Part shown: piece after piece, positions 46,766 through 55,410 of the stretch
How the letters are laid out: each line of letters opens with the position of its first letter
How positions within the stretch are numbered: the stretch's first letter is position 1
Origin: Tubulanus polymorphus
Lineage: Eukaryota > Nemertea > Palaeonemertea > Tubulaniformes > Tubulanidae
Length of the DNA stretch: 64,000 nucleotides
Reading direction: 5' to 3'
Assembly (NCBI RefSeq): GCF_964204645.1
Contig: NC_134027.1
Span: 12,760,485-12,824,484, forward strand
Position numbers and translations under genes: made by a program
Notes under the pieces: model-generated
What the model saw: the letters and a program-made list of their open reading frames with translations, nothing else
Told to the model about the DNA's origin: nothing
The model's database searches: none

Positions 46766-47171
46766 AATTATTACTTTTCAAGAATTAGATGCTATGAAAC
46801 CAGATAAAGTAATAAAATATTTTAAGATTTATGAAAAAGCTAGATTAGCTAGAATAAATGATTCTATTTCAGATGGTATTGTCAAATGTTATTCAAAATT
46901 ATGTAACCAGTTAATACCAATTGATGATGAAAATAAATTATATAGTGATTTGAAAAATGACTACTTAGTTATGACTGAATTACAAAAATGGGTTGGTTAT
47001 GCTTCATTTCAATTAGGATCTGTTATGACATTAATTTCTACTGGTGTCATAACATTTTCGAATATCAAGCCTATAGAATATAAATCAGTTAAGAACGAAA
47101 CAGATGTACTACAACCAAACGTCGAAACAGAAAATGAATCAGAACAAAAATTAACTAAAATAAATGAGTGA
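46766..47171 (+). pseudogene. C-terminal part of the split structural-type gene
   Basis: The frame is open from the border (…LIITFQELDAMKPDKVIKYFKIYEKARLARIND…) and ends at 47171. It is a helical N-terminal region followed by a hydrophobic segment near residues 65-90 of the ATG-46794 frame (YASFQLGSVMTLISTGVITF), then an acidic tail. The ATG at 46794 is internal to the conserved region, so the true start has been lost, probably to 10926. Related elements, as I recall them, carry a protein of this type upstream of the small basic membrane protein; its function is unknown. The stop overlaps the next gene start (47164). Confidence 0.65.
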
Positions 47172-47532
47172 TGGAGTTAAGAAAAAGGCTAGATCCGAGA
47201 AACAAATTAAATGGGCAAGAGAATTGGGTAAAAGATCTTCAGAATTAAAAAAAGCTAAGAAAAAGAAATTAACTGATATAAATGAATCACAGACTTTATC
47301 TGATATTAATTCAAATAATAATCCATCTAATTCTTCTATTGCTGGAAGTAATTATAAATTATATATTACATTTGGATTAGTAACAGTTATTATATTATCC
47401 GGTGTAATATATAAATCAAAATTCAAATCTGATGATAAATATGATTCCAATGACAATAAACCTATTATACCAGAAAATAAGTCAAATCATAAAGCCATTG
47501 AAACTAAATCTAAATTATTATTAATGGATTAA
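47164..47532 (+). CDS. Small basic single-pass membrane protein
   Basis: A 122-aa protein. The first 40 residues are strongly basic (KKKARSEKQIKWARELGKRS, then AKKKKL); a Ser/Asn linker follows; one hydrophobic span lies at about residues 61-80 (KLYITFGLVTVIILSGVIY); the tail is charged. A basic N-terminus plus one membrane span fits a DNA-contacting virion or membrane protein, but this is inference. It overlaps the previous gene by 8 bp and the next reading frame starts 7 bp after it, as in an operon-like plus-strand block. The frame is intact. Confidence 0.7.
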   Translation: MSDGVKKKARSEKQIKWARELGKRSSELKKAKKKKLTDINESQTLSDINSNNNPSNSSIAGSNYKLYITFGLVTVIILSGVIYKSKFKSDDKYDSNDNKPIIPENKSNHKAIETKSKLLLMD

Positions 47533-47538
47533 AATAAG

Positions 47539-48622
47539 ATGAAAAAAGAACAATATTTAAGAGATTTATATTATAACCCAGAAAGTGAAGTATCATATTC
47601 TAACGTTTCAGAATTATGGAATAAAATTAAATCTGATAATGAAAATGGTAATGGATCCGTACAGCACCCACATGGTGATATAAAATATAGTGAACTAAGA
47701 TTATGGTTACAAAATCAACCAACATATCAAATCCACAAGAAAATGGATAAAACTTATTTAACAAGAAAAGTTATGGTTTCATATACCGATCAACAATGGC
47801 AGATTTAATTGACATGAAGAACTTAGAAGAACACAACAAAGGATATTTCTGGATACTGAATGTTATAGACATATTCAGTAGATACGCATGGTCAATTCCA
47901 ATCAAAAATAAAACTGGAATAGAAGTTACAAATGCTTTTAAATACAATTTGATGAAGGTAAGGAATTTTATAACAAACATTTTAAAAAACTATTATCTGA
48001 TAACGATGTAGAATATTTTTCAACACACTCAGATAAAAAAGCATCTATTATAGAAAGATTTAATAAAACATTGAAAACTAGAATGTGGAAATATTTTACT
48101 GCTAATGAAACATATAAAAATATCGATGTATTAGATGATTTAGTGAAAGGTTATAATAATTCTAAACATAGTTCTATAAATATGAAACCTATACAAGCTA
48201 GAAAAGAAGATAATTCGGAAATAGTTTGGAATAATTTATATGGCGCGTTTGTTACACATGATTTCGGTGAACCTAGATTCAAAATTGGACAACACGTTAG
48301 AATATCTAAATATAGAAAAACCTTTTATAAAGGTTATACCCCTAATTTTACTGAAGGAATATTTAAAATTAAAAAGATAATATTAACTAAACCATTTGTT
48401 TAAAAATTAGAAGATCTAAAAGATGAAGAAATATTAGGTTATTTCTATGAACAAGAATTATCACTTGTGCCATATCCAGAAGAAATAGAATATAAAATAG
48501 AAAAAGTATTGAAAACAAAAACTCTTAAAGGAAAAAAGTATTCTTTGGTGAAATATAAAGGATATGATGATAAATTTAATGAATGGATTTTATCTAGTAA
48601 AATTAAAAGAATAAATGAATAA
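47539..48622 (+). pseudogene. Retroviral-type (DDE) integrase with C-terminal chromodomain, broken
   Basis: This is the Polinton integrase, which would insert the element and make the 6-bp target duplication. The start MKKEQYLRDLYYNP and a QPTYQIHKK segment lie before the catalytic core. The first Asp is in ADLIDMKN; IDIFSRYAW and the second-Asp context DEGKEFYNKHF follow; the Glu is in KKASIIERFNKTLK. The C-terminal YKIEKVLKTK...LVKYKGYDDKFNEWI is a chromodomain. Breaks: a frame change near 47795, a deletion plus frame change near 47945-47955 just before the second Asp, and a stop codon at 48401-48403 separating core from chromodomain. The ORF remnants are 89, 71 and 110 aa plus the tail. 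The stop at 48620-48622 overlaps the ATPase start (48615). Not functional. Confidence 0.9.
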
Positions 48623-49220
48623 AGATTTATTTATATTTGAACCGCATAATATGTTAGTTACTGGAGTAACCAATTGTGGTAAAACACATTTCATATTAGA
48701 CTTGTTAGAAACTATTTATAAGAATCATTTTGATAATATAATATTATTCTGCCCTACTTATGAAATGAATAAAACATATAATAGAGATATAGTTAAGATA
48801 AAAAAGTTTATTATATTAAATCCCAAAACAGTAAAAGAAAATTTAGATAATTGTATAAAAATAGCAATTGATACTTATAAAGGATCAAATACATTATTCA
48901 TTGTAGATGATTGCGCAAATTTACATGATTCAAAAGTGAGAGAAAGTGAGTTATGTTATCTAGCTTTCTCTGGAAGACATTTCGGGATAACAACATGGGT
49001 TTTAAATCAAAAATATAATTCAATTGACTTTAGGGAGAATATAAGATTTCTAGTTTTATTTTATAACAAAGATAAAAAATCTATGCAACAATCATTGGAA
49101 GAAAATCAAATTATACCTACTGAATTACATGATGAATATATGAATAAATTAAAGAATAATAAAGGTTCAAAATTATTACTGAGATTACAATTTCCCTATG
49201 AATATAAATTTATAAAATAA
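48615..49220 (+). CDS. DNA-packaging ATPase (FtsK/HerA, A32-like)
   Basis: A 201-aa protein that would pump the element DNA into a capsid. The Walker A motif GVTNCGKTHF is at residues 17-26, the Walker B motif LFIVDD at 95-100, and the sensor-like segment TTWVLNQKY at about 130-138. The length and motif spacing fit the single-domain packaging ATPases of Polintons and related viruses. The frame is intact. The start ATG lies within the last codons of the integrase, suggesting linked expression. It is the last plus-strand gene and converges on the minus-strand zinc-finger gene at 49610. Confidence 0.92.
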   Translation: MNKDLFIFEPHNMLVTGVTNCGKTHFILDLLETIYKNHFDNIILFCPTYEMNKTYNRDIVKIKKFIILNPKTVKENLDNCIKIAIDTYKGSNTLFIVDDCANLHDSKVRESELCYLAFSGRHFGITTWVLNQKYNSIDFRENIRFLVLFYNKDKKSMQQSLEENQIIPTELHDEYMNKLKNNKGSKLLLRLQFPYEYKFIK

Positions 49221-49609
49221 CTATTTGTATACCTATGTATTAGATACCCTAATACCTGATACCCCATTAGATACCCTAATACCTGATACCCTATTAGATA
49301 CCTTGAATACTTAAAACCCCCTTTTTTAAAATAAATGTTATTTATACAATTTTCAACCAATTTATTTTTATTTTTTCATAAAACATATGAATAAGTTTGA
49401 AAATAATAAAGGTTATTTATTATTACTGAGGTTTCAATATAAATTTAAAAAAGAAATATAATTTAAGGTATTTTCAAATAATATGTATTAAATACGTATT
49501 AGATACGTATTAGATACGTATTAGATATGTATTAAATACGTATTAGATACCTTAATACTTAAAACCCCCTTTTTTATTTACTATTATTTTATACAATTTT
49601 CAACCTTTA
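49221..49609. other. Convergent intergenic region: short repeats, duplicated ATPase tail, C5T6 motifs
   Basis: It contains two arrays of short repeats: about 26-bp ATTAGATACCCTAATACCTG-type units at 49236-49300, and 11-bp TACGTATTAGA units at 49485-49550. A decayed copy of the last codons of the ATPase (49387-49461, MNKFENNKGYLLLLRFQ) lies between them. The sequence TTAAAACCCCCTTTTTT occurs twice (about 49313 and 49561), once after each ATPase tail, and may be a transcript end signal. No independent gene is seen. Confidence 0.6.
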
Positions 49610-50479
49610 TTACTTTTTGAGTGTTAGATAATCACTTTCTGAATCACTTTCACTATCAGACCCTAACAATTTATTCAAATGCTCTACCGTATCTTCATAA
49701 ATAATTGGTTTATTGATATACTTATTAGTCATCTCAACTATATCTTTATTTTCTGATTTAAGTTTCATAGAATCTTTATTATCAATGCGCTTTCCTGTAT
49801 TTTCATTATTATCTTTATTAGTGTTTGCTCCTAATATTTCATTTACAATGTTTGATTCTAATTTAATAGCATCGGTTAAATCTAATTCATCTTTATTAGG
49901 CGTTGCTAATAATAAATCTTTACATAATTCTTTACCATTTACTTTTTGATTTGAAACAAACTTTGTAACATATCTAAATGGGTGTTCTATAAATTCTTTT
50001 AAACCAACACGTTCTATAACATTATTTATATGTACCCTTGTATTCATATGTTTATTCCAATTTGATGTAGCGTTTGAAAATTCACTTTTACAATATCCAC
50101 AATAATTTCTATTTTCACTAACATTTAATATTATTTCATTATTAGATGTAGAAGGTATTACATTATTAGATGTAGAAGGTATTACATTATTAGATGTAGA
50201 AGGTATTACATTATTAGATGTAGAAGGTATTACATTATTAGATGTAGAAGGTATTACATTATTAGATGTAGAAGGTATTACATTATTATCAATTACATTA
50301 CTTAAATTATCAACAACACCACTTTTATTATTATTGATTTCTATTAGTTTAGTTTTATAAATTTTGAAAATAGGATCAAATATCAAAGCTATATTACAAG
50401 GTATTACATAATATAAACCATCATTATTTTCATGTGTATCGATATATGGAATATGTTTATATACTTTACCTCCTTCCAT
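49610..50479 (-). CDS. C2H2 zinc-finger protein with tandem NVIPSTSN repeats
   Basis: A 289-aa protein. N-terminal about 80 residues (GGKVYKHIPYIDTHENNDG...) are of unknown fold. Residues about 67-114 are six to seven copies of an 8-residue unit (NNVIPSTS) encoded by six exact 24-bp DNA repeats at 50138-50281. A C2H2 finger follows (CGYCKSEFSNATSNWNKHMNTRVH), then a long polar region ending in a Ser/Asp/Glu-rich tail (GSDSESDSESD). It is the last gene of the minus-strand block and carries the early-like motif upstream. It probably binds DNA or RNA, and regulation of the element is a guess. The frame is intact. The exact repeats indicate recent slippage. Confidence 0.7.
   Translation of the reverse strand: MEGGKVYKHIPYIDTHENNDGLYYVIPCNIALIFDPIFKIYKTKLIEINNNKSGVVDNLSNVIDNNVIPSTSNNVIPSTSNNVIPSTSNNVIPSTSNNVIPSTSNNVIPSTSNNEIILNVSENRNYCGYCKSEFSNATSNWNKHMNTRVHINNVIERVGLKEFIEHPFRYVTKFVSNQKVNGKELCKDLLLATPNKDELDLTDAIKLESNIVNEILGANTNKDNNENTGKRIDNKDSMKLKSENKDIVEMTNKYINKPIIYEDTVEHLNKLLGSDSESDSESDYLTLKK
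50138..50281. repeat. 24-bp tandem repeat (six copies) within the zinc-finger gene
   Basis: Six copies of ATTATTAGATGTAGAAGGTA plus TTAC in a row, in phase with the reading frame, encoding the NNVIPSTS repeats. Confidence 0.95.
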
Positions 50480-50507
50480 TTATTATATAATTTTTTATTA
50501 AAGTTAA
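50480..50507 (-). promoter_or_regulatory. Early-like motif before the zinc-finger gene
   Basis: On the minus strand AACTTTAATAAAAA is followed by ATTATATAATAAATGG; it has one mismatch to the AATTTTAATAAAAA motif before 9530, 9885 and 55410. Confidence 0.45.
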
Positions 50508-50511
50508 AATT

Positions 50512-51760
50512 TTAATACATAACACTATTTAATTGAGAATTTACAATATTTAATTGCGCGTCAGATATAATATAAATGTGCATTTTAAAGTTTTTGATTC
50601 CTTTACTCTTTGTCATGAATAATTGTATTCCATCTTTAGTGTTTTGTAATTTTTTTTCCAGAACCATGTAATGAATTATCCTCTGTTGTTCTAAAATCTT
50701 GCCATAATGCATATTTATTACCGGTATAATAATCAATTTGATTAATGTTACAATTTTCAGATGATTTCACTTTTTCATTCATAAAATGTTTTCTAATTTC
50801 TGGCCATTGATCAATCATTCTCATTCCTTGACAAAATATTTTATTTGCTATTCCTTCGATAGTTATTTCTACTTTTGTTATTTCAGGATTATAATAATTA
50901 TCAACATTTATTGCGCCATTAGTATATGTTGCAATGGTAAAAAATATTAATATACCTTTAATAGATCTTCTTGGGAAGTTAATATTCTCATTAATAATTT
51001 CATCATTTGCATTAATAGTTACAGTTTTAAATTTATCAATATAATCATATAATAATGAAAATCCTTGATTGTATTGAGTTTGAATTATACTTGCAATATT
51101 TTCATCAGTAACTGTATCATATTCTAAACATATATTCGATAATTTATAACTCATATCTTTATTAACGCTAGATAATACAATTTCATTTACAGGAGCAAAT
51201 GTTATTTCGAATATAACGTCTTCTTGAATTGCGTATTTATATGAAGGTGCATTGTTATTTATCAATTCAAAGTCTAATGGAATTTTATATTTGCTTCCAT
51301 ATATACTTTTTATCAATTTATCGATAGAATTAGTTAATATTGCATTATGTGCTTCCGATCTTAATTTATTTTGGTTTTCTGATTGGATTCCTTGAAATAT
51401 CATATTATTTCTATTTTTTTTAGTTAACCATAAATCTTTATAATGCATAAATAAATTATAATCATCTAATGAGAAAACTGTTTCAGGACCAATCTTTATA
51501 GTTGATTTTTTAATCAAATATCTTCCAACATTATCAACAACATAATTATTATTATTACCGATTACTTTTATATCGGCTGATAAATAAATACTATTTGGAA
51601 CATAAAAAATATTTTGTGTTAATCTAGGAATTCTAACATATAAAGTTTCATCGGGATTAATATTAGAAGGGTTATGAGTAATTATATGATGTGATCTTTC
51701 TGCTTTAATAGCATTAGATATTCTATGATTCTTAGAAGGATTGATATAACTCCCACTCAT
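50512..51760 (-). pseudogene. Probable major capsid-like (double jelly-roll) protein, frameshifted near its C-terminus
   Basis: The start at 51760 (MSGSYINPSK) has the late-like motif directly upstream. The 374-residue frame has the conserved landmarks I associate with the abundant structural protein of Polinton-like elements: LYVRIPRLTQNIFYVP, VDNVGRYLIKK, LWLTKK, YKIPLDFEL, NFPRRSIKGIL, NPEITKVEITIEG, and TGNKYALWQDFRTTEDNSLHGSG. Two beta-rich halves suggest a double jelly-roll. After GSGKK, an eight-base T-run (about 50649-50656) marks a frameshift; the natural tail continues in the other frame to 50512 (DGIQLFMTKSKG...). The full length would be about 415 codons, shorter than some described Polinton capsids, so minor-capsid identity is possible. 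Confidence 0.7.
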
Positions 51761-51780
51761 TTATTTAACAAAAAAATTAA
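51761..51780 (-). promoter_or_regulatory. Late-like motif before the capsid-like gene
   Basis: The minus strand reads AATTTTTTTGTTAAATA followed by AATG at the start. The same T-run plus TAAATAAATG context is found at 53664, 53910, 6882, 7127 and, more weakly, at 54270, 53469, 6003, 6454, 55042 and 10926. Confidence 0.55.
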
Positions 51781-52263
51781 TTATTCATTTTTTATCATGT
51801 TTACTAATCCAAAAATAATAGCACTTACAACTGTAATTAAAAATAAAATAATATGTTCAGCAGCAAAGTTAATAATATTCCCAGCAGATTTCAATATAAA
51901 ACCAACAATTGATGCAATAACTCCTGGCAATGCTGCAGCAGATTTCTTTGATAGTTCCCATAAATATTTTGCTAATTTCTTTAAACCATCTTTAACTTTA
52001 TCTTGTATAGAATTATTATCATTCGGGGGTTTATCCGGTTTATTTGGAATTCCAATTGTTGTAAATAACATAGTTACAGCTGTTAGAATTGAAAGAATTG
52101 TTATTCCTTCTAACTTAAATAATAATCTTATTCTATCTTTTAGTGATATGTCAGAATTTGGTTTTATCAACAAATCTTTAAAAATAACTTTTAATCTAGT
52201 AATATTATAATCATATGATTTTAATAATAATTTAATTTCTTCTTTTTGTAATTCTATGTTATA
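51781..52263 (-). CDS. Membrane protein with amphipathic middle; start codon unclear
   Basis: The frame is open from just after the stop of the acidic protein (52267) to 51781. The core has a first hydrophobic segment (ITILSILTAVTMLFTTIGI), a charged KPDKPPNDNN linker, a lysine-rich helix (VKDGLKKLAKYLWELSKKSAAALPG), and two more hydrophobic segments (VIASIVGFILKSAGNII and IILFLITVVSAIIFGLV). Similar proteins sit next to the capsid-like gene in related elements as I recall. There is no ATG before residue about 65 of the open frame. Homology seems to extend upstream (ELQKEEIKLLLKSYDYNIT), so the ATG has probably been mutated close to 52260. A virion-membrane or lysis-like role is only a guess. 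Confidence 0.6.
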   Translation of the reverse strand, partial: YNIELQKEEIKLLLKSYDYNITRLKVIFKDLLIKPNSDISLKDRIRLLFKLEGITILSILTAVTMLFTTIGIPNKPDKPPNDNNSIQDKVKDGLKKLAKYLWELSKKSAAALPGVIASIVGFILKSAGNIINFAAEHIILFLITVVSAIIFGLVNMIKNE

Positions 52264-52266
52264 TTC

Positions 52267-53469
52267 TTAATCATCTTTTTCTTTTTCTAAATACGCATTT
52301 CTTTTTTTAAATTCAATTTCTTCAATAACTTTATTATCTCTATCTAATTTTAGTTGTTCTATTTCTTTAATTTTATCAGTTCTATCTTTTTCTAAAAATC
52401 TAATTTTAATATCTCTTTTACTTTTTTCATGCGCAATTTTATCAGCTGATTCTTGCATACCTTTAATTTCTCTACGCGCTTGTTCAGGAAATGCTTCTAA
52501 TTCATCATCATTTAAATCAAATAATCCTTTTTCTAGTAAAGATTGTATTCGATTTATTCCAGTTTCAGCACCGGGTGTATCTAAAACACTATTCATCTCT
52601 TCTTCAAATGAATGAATTGTATCTAACATGCTATCAAAATGTTTTACTAATTGTAATTGACTTGAATCATTATCAATTTGTTGAATATCTCTTCTCGATG
52701 TTTCGGGTGTTGAAGATCTTAATTTATCTAATCGATCTTCATACTCTTCCATTTCTGGATCAACATTAGGAGGATTTAAATTTGGATTTTTAAATGGTGA
52801 ATATTTGTTAATATCAATTTTAGGAATTGGTTCTTCTTCATTTATTCTATCGATTGCATTCCATATAATTCTGAGAAATTCTCTACCACCTTTTGAACGT
52901 TCAATTGAAGATCCTGCACGCATTTCAGGATGGTACAGATCTTCTTGTCCCATTTTAGATAATTGAATTGATACAGTTTCGTTATTTAATTCAACTTTAT
53001 AAAACCATGAATCATTTTTAAATTCTAAATTATTCATGAAAAATGGATCATCTTCTACAATTTGTATTGCAATATCTTCTGGTTCAATGTTATATGTTAC
53101 ATTTTTTGGTAATAATTCTTCAATAACTGTATTTGTTACACTATGTTTTATGTATAATAATTGTTTTTTCAATTCAGGGTTTTCTGTTCTTTCTAATCTA
53201 TTAATTAAATCTTTTCTATCTGGCCTAGTTTTAATCATTATCTTATCGAGGGATTCTAAATAATCTATTAATTTTTCACTTGTTACAGTATCATATTTAA
53301 ATTCATCATAATCATATAATATAGGCCCACTAGAATCATCTTCACCTAAATTAGTATTATATGCTGATTCATCATCATTATCAATATTAGTTTCATTAAA
53401 ATCAGGTTGTGGTTCATCACTTATATAGGGGGCGTCACCAAAAGTATCCATTGGAATATCTTCTTCCAT
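52267..53469 (-). CDS. Acidic coiled-coil protein
   Basis: A 400-aa protein. The N-terminal 50 residues are strongly acidic (Asp/Glu with Pro, e.g. DEPQPDFNETNIDNDDES). A central region (about 55-190) of mixed helix and strand contains FYKVELNNETVSIQLSKMG and SIERSKGGREFLRIIWNAI. A Pro/Asp linker follows, then a long charged helix from about 330 to the end (KSKRDIKIRFLEKDRTDKIK...KKRNAYLEKEKDD), a clear coiled coil. This has the look of a scaffold or core protein, not an enzyme. The frame is intact. The ATG context is ATATAAATG. The upstream junction with the 64-aa gene is a deletion point: three genes present in element B are missing here. Confidence 0.65.
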   Translation of the reverse strand: MEEDIPMDTFGDAPYISDEPQPDFNETNIDNDDESAYNTNLGEDDSSGPILYDYDEFKYDTVTSEKLIDYLESLDKIMIKTRPDRKDLINRLERTENPELKKQLLYIKHSVTNTVIEELLPKNVTYNIEPEDIAIQIVEDDPFFMNNLEFKNDSWFYKVELNNETVSIQLSKMGQEDLYHPEMRAGSSIERSKGGREFLRIIWNAIDRINEEEPIPKIDINKYSPFKNPNLNPPNVDPEMEEYEDRLDKLRSSTPETSRRDIQQIDNDSSQLQLVKHFDSMLDTIHSFEEEMNSVLDTPGAETGINRIQSLLEKGLFDLNDDELEAFPEQARREIKGMQESADKIAHEKSKRDIKIRFLEKDRTDKIKEIEQLKLDRDNKVIEEIEFKKRNAYLEKEKDD

Positions 53470-53664
53470 TTATATAATAATGTTTTGTCGTTTTTCTCTA
53501 TATTCTTCCGCTGCTTTATTGTATTTCTCTAATGCTAAGTTATGTCTTCTTTGTTCTCCTAATGAACTATTTTTATCAATATGCTTAAATAAATAACCGC
53601 CACCAGTAAATGCTAAAGCGTTAACAATTGCCGATCCTATGATAGTTAGAATTGCAGAAGCCAT
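53470..53664 (-). CDS. Small membrane protein, C-terminally truncated by deletion
   Basis: A 64-aa protein with a hydrophobic Ala/Ile N-terminus (MASAILTIIGSAIVNALAF, GGGYLF) followed by a charged helix ending EEYREKRQNIII. Compared with 6474-6882 in element B, the second half (the segment with the C-terminal membrane span) is missing and the coding sequence runs into the start region of the acidic gene. The deletion also removed the 144-aa and MGFPK-type genes. The late-like motif is upstream. Confidence 0.65.
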   Translation of the reverse strand: MASAILTIIGSAIVNALAFTGGGYLFKHIDKNSSLGEQRRHNLALEKYNKAAEEYREKRQNIII

Positions 53665-53684
53665 TTATTTAGCAAAAAAATTAT
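53665..53684 (-). promoter_or_regulatory. Late-like motif before the 64-aa gene
   Basis: The minus strand reads AATTTTTTTGCTAAATA then AATG at 53664. It lies in the short gap after the preceding stop (53689), so coding constraint does not explain its conservation. Confidence 0.55.
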
Positions 53685-53688
53685 GCAT

Positions 53689-53910
53689 TTATATGGGAGG
53701 AATATATTTTTGTTTTTCCAAATAATCAACAGTTAAATTAGATAAAGTAACTGCTAATGTTAATTTTAAAATATCATTGATATCAAATCTATCAACATTA
53801 ACACTTCCCATTTTGAATACCTTTTCTAATACCATTGAATAACCAACATTTCCAACTGATAGTAATGCTCCATTATATAATCCAGTTATTATCCACTTAT
53901 TATCACTCAT
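53689..53910 (-). CDS. 73-aa small protein with hydrophobic segment
   Basis: MSDNKWIITGLYNGALLSVGNVGYSM... has a weakly hydrophobic N-terminal half, a DRFDINDILKLTLAVTLSNLTVDYL helix and a short PPI end. It is conserved in element B (6893-7127, frameshifted) in the same neighbourhood. It starts directly after the stop of the 119-aa gene (TAA-ATG), with the late-like T-run spanning that junction. No function is known to me. Confidence 0.6.
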   Translation of the reverse strand: MSDNKWIITGLYNGALLSVGNVGYSMVLEKVFKMGSVNVDRFDINDILKLTLAVTLSNLTVDYLEKQKYIPPI

Positions 53911-54270
53911 TTATTTATCAAAAAAATTACTATCTTCAAAATATTTAGTTAACTTATTTATGATTAATTCAACATTTATTTCATTACTACTTTTATGATT
54001 ATCATATATTTCAATTATTATTTTTTTAATATCATCTATAATAAAATCTTCATCTAATTCATAAAATCTTAAAGATTCTCTAATTAAATTAGTAATCTTT
54101 TCTACATTTAAAGTTTCTTTATTTATTGTTGTTTCATACTCAAATGTTGTTTCATTAGAAAATGCAATATTTTTGATATGTGTAATTACATCATTAACGT
54201 TAAATTTCAATTCTTTCTCACGTTTAAAATCAAACCCAAAACATATACTCGGTCCAACAGTTATATTCAT
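53911..54270 (-). CDS. 119-aa protein of unknown function
   Basis: The product begins MNITVGPSICFGFDFKREK, followed by helical segments and a C-terminal YDNHKSSNEINVELIINKLTKYFEDS region that is conserved in the fused remnant at 7131-7497. It has no membrane span or catalytic motif. It lies between the penton-like gene (16 bp upstream) and the 73-aa gene (abutting), in the late-like block. I do not recognise the family. Confidence 0.6.
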   Translation of the reverse strand: MNITVGPSICFGFDFKREKELKFNVNDVITHIKNIAFSNETTFEYETTINKETLNVEKITNLIRESLRFYELDEDFIIDDIKKIIIEIYDNHKSSNEINVELIINKLTKYFEDSNFFDK

Positions 54271-54286
54271 TTATATGGTGAAAAAA

Positions 54287-55042
54287 TTACTCTCTACATC
54301 TTATAACTAATTCATATATCACAGGAAAGTTATTCAAATCAATTAAATATCCATTATGATTTCTTATTTCTAATTTAAAATTATTAAATTTAGGAATGCA
54401 TGGTTTGAAATCACATTCTGTTAAATTATAATTTATTTGAGTTCCAAATTGTTTAACATTTTTTAGCGGTAAAATATTTAGTATACTAGATCTACAAATT
54501 GTTTCTTTAGTTGCTTCGAAAGTTTTTGTAGGCTCGATTAAATTGCAATAAATATAAAAGTGTGTAAAAGGTATTATATTTGAGCTGCCTTCTGCGTTTC
54601 CAGTAACTGTAAGCGGTTTAATTCCTAACATTTTAGCCAGTGGTTTGTTTACCATAAATTTATGTTGTTCATTAGATATCTTTATTCTTATTTTATTAGT
54701 ACTATCAATTTTATTAAATTTAATTTCAAATACAGAAGTGCCCCCGATTTTCAACCGAGCTCTTCTATTAATTTCCTGCGCAAATTATTCTGAATTATAT
54801 AATCCTGGTTTTAAAAATACATGAAACCATTTATCTTTATTTCTCATACAAATCATAAACCCTCTATGTTCAAAAGTTTTATCTGATATATTATAAAAAG
54901 AATTACATAAACTTATATTTACTAATTTTAAATCAACACAATTCTTGAATTCTCTATCTAATTGTACTAGTAAATTATGAGATTTATAATTAGTAAGTTT
55001 TCTTGAATCAACAAATATTCTGTATTCTTTTAATTTCGCCAT
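54287..55042 (-). pseudogene. Probable penton-like minor capsid protein, with one in-frame stop
   Basis: The start at 55042 (MAKLKEYRIFVDSRKLTNYKS) is followed by VDLKLVNISLCNSFYNI and LKPGLYNSE. A TAA at 54785-54787 interrupts the frame, which continues in the same phase as AQEINRRARLKIGG...HKFMVNKPLAKMLGI and ends ...YELVIRCRE at 54287. Total length would be about 250 codons, beta-rich with a single-domain size, fitting the single jelly-roll minor capsid (vertex) proteins of this group. That identification is inference from size, composition and position. Element B keeps GLYNLDTLAQEI without a stop, showing that the stop is a mutation. Confidence 0.65.
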
Positions 55043-55056
55043 TTATTTTACATATT

Positions 55057-55410
55057 TTATTCGAAATCTATTTCATGGTGCCCTTTTTCATTCTTACCTT
55101 TGTATACGAAATAGAAATCACCAGAAAATAATTCTTCTAAGTCTTCACTTGATAATCTATGAAATCTATCTGGTAAATATGTTCTGAATTTATATGTATT
55201 TCCTTTTAATCCTTCATATTCTAAGTGTATAACTAATTTATCTCCATATTTGTTAGTCACTGTATCAATATTTGTAATTAGATATTTCTTATGGATTGTT
55301 AATTCTGTTAACTTCTTAAATTTATAATCTACTGATTTGACATTTGAAGTATCTTTTATTCTATCTAGAAATGATTTGTTGTTCTCACTGTGCGTTTGTT
55401 TACTCTCCAT
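55057..55410 (-). CDS. 117-aa protein, possible OB-fold ssDNA-binding protein
   Basis: After a polar N-terminus (QTHSENNKSFLDRIKD) come alternating short strands: KKYLITNIDTVTNKYG, KLVIHLEYEG, TYKFRTYLPDRFHRLSSEDLEEL, FYFVYKGK. The pattern of a small beta-barrel with a regulator-like ITNIDTV..KYG opening resembles proteins found next to PolB in related elements. An ssDNA-binding role in replication is a guess from the pattern and the neighbourhood. It lies between PolB and the penton-like gene and carries the early-like motif, which groups it with the replication genes. The frame is intact. Confidence 0.55.
   Translation of the reverse strand: MESKQTHSENNKSFLDRIKDTSNVKSVDYKFKKLTELTIHKKYLITNIDTVTNKYGDKLVIHLEYEGLKGNTYKFRTYLPDRFHRLSSEDLEELFSGDFYFVYKGKNEKGHHEIDFE

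Noticed and set aside
46598-46807. 69-aa ORF across the hairpin repeats
   Set aside because: It starts at a non-ATG codon and is made of three 51-bp repeat units; the open frame is a consequence of repeat length.
49485-49550. TACGTATTAGA repeats as a telomere-like or origin sequence
   Set aside because: Short and local, between convergent genes; the element's origins are expected at its termini, and nothing else supports an origin here.
49713-49949. Plus-strand ORFs opposite the minus-strand genes (also 51725-52210, 52491-52769, 53036-53263, 55913-56095)
   Set aside because: They are shadows of well-supported minus-strand genes, without motifs or start context.
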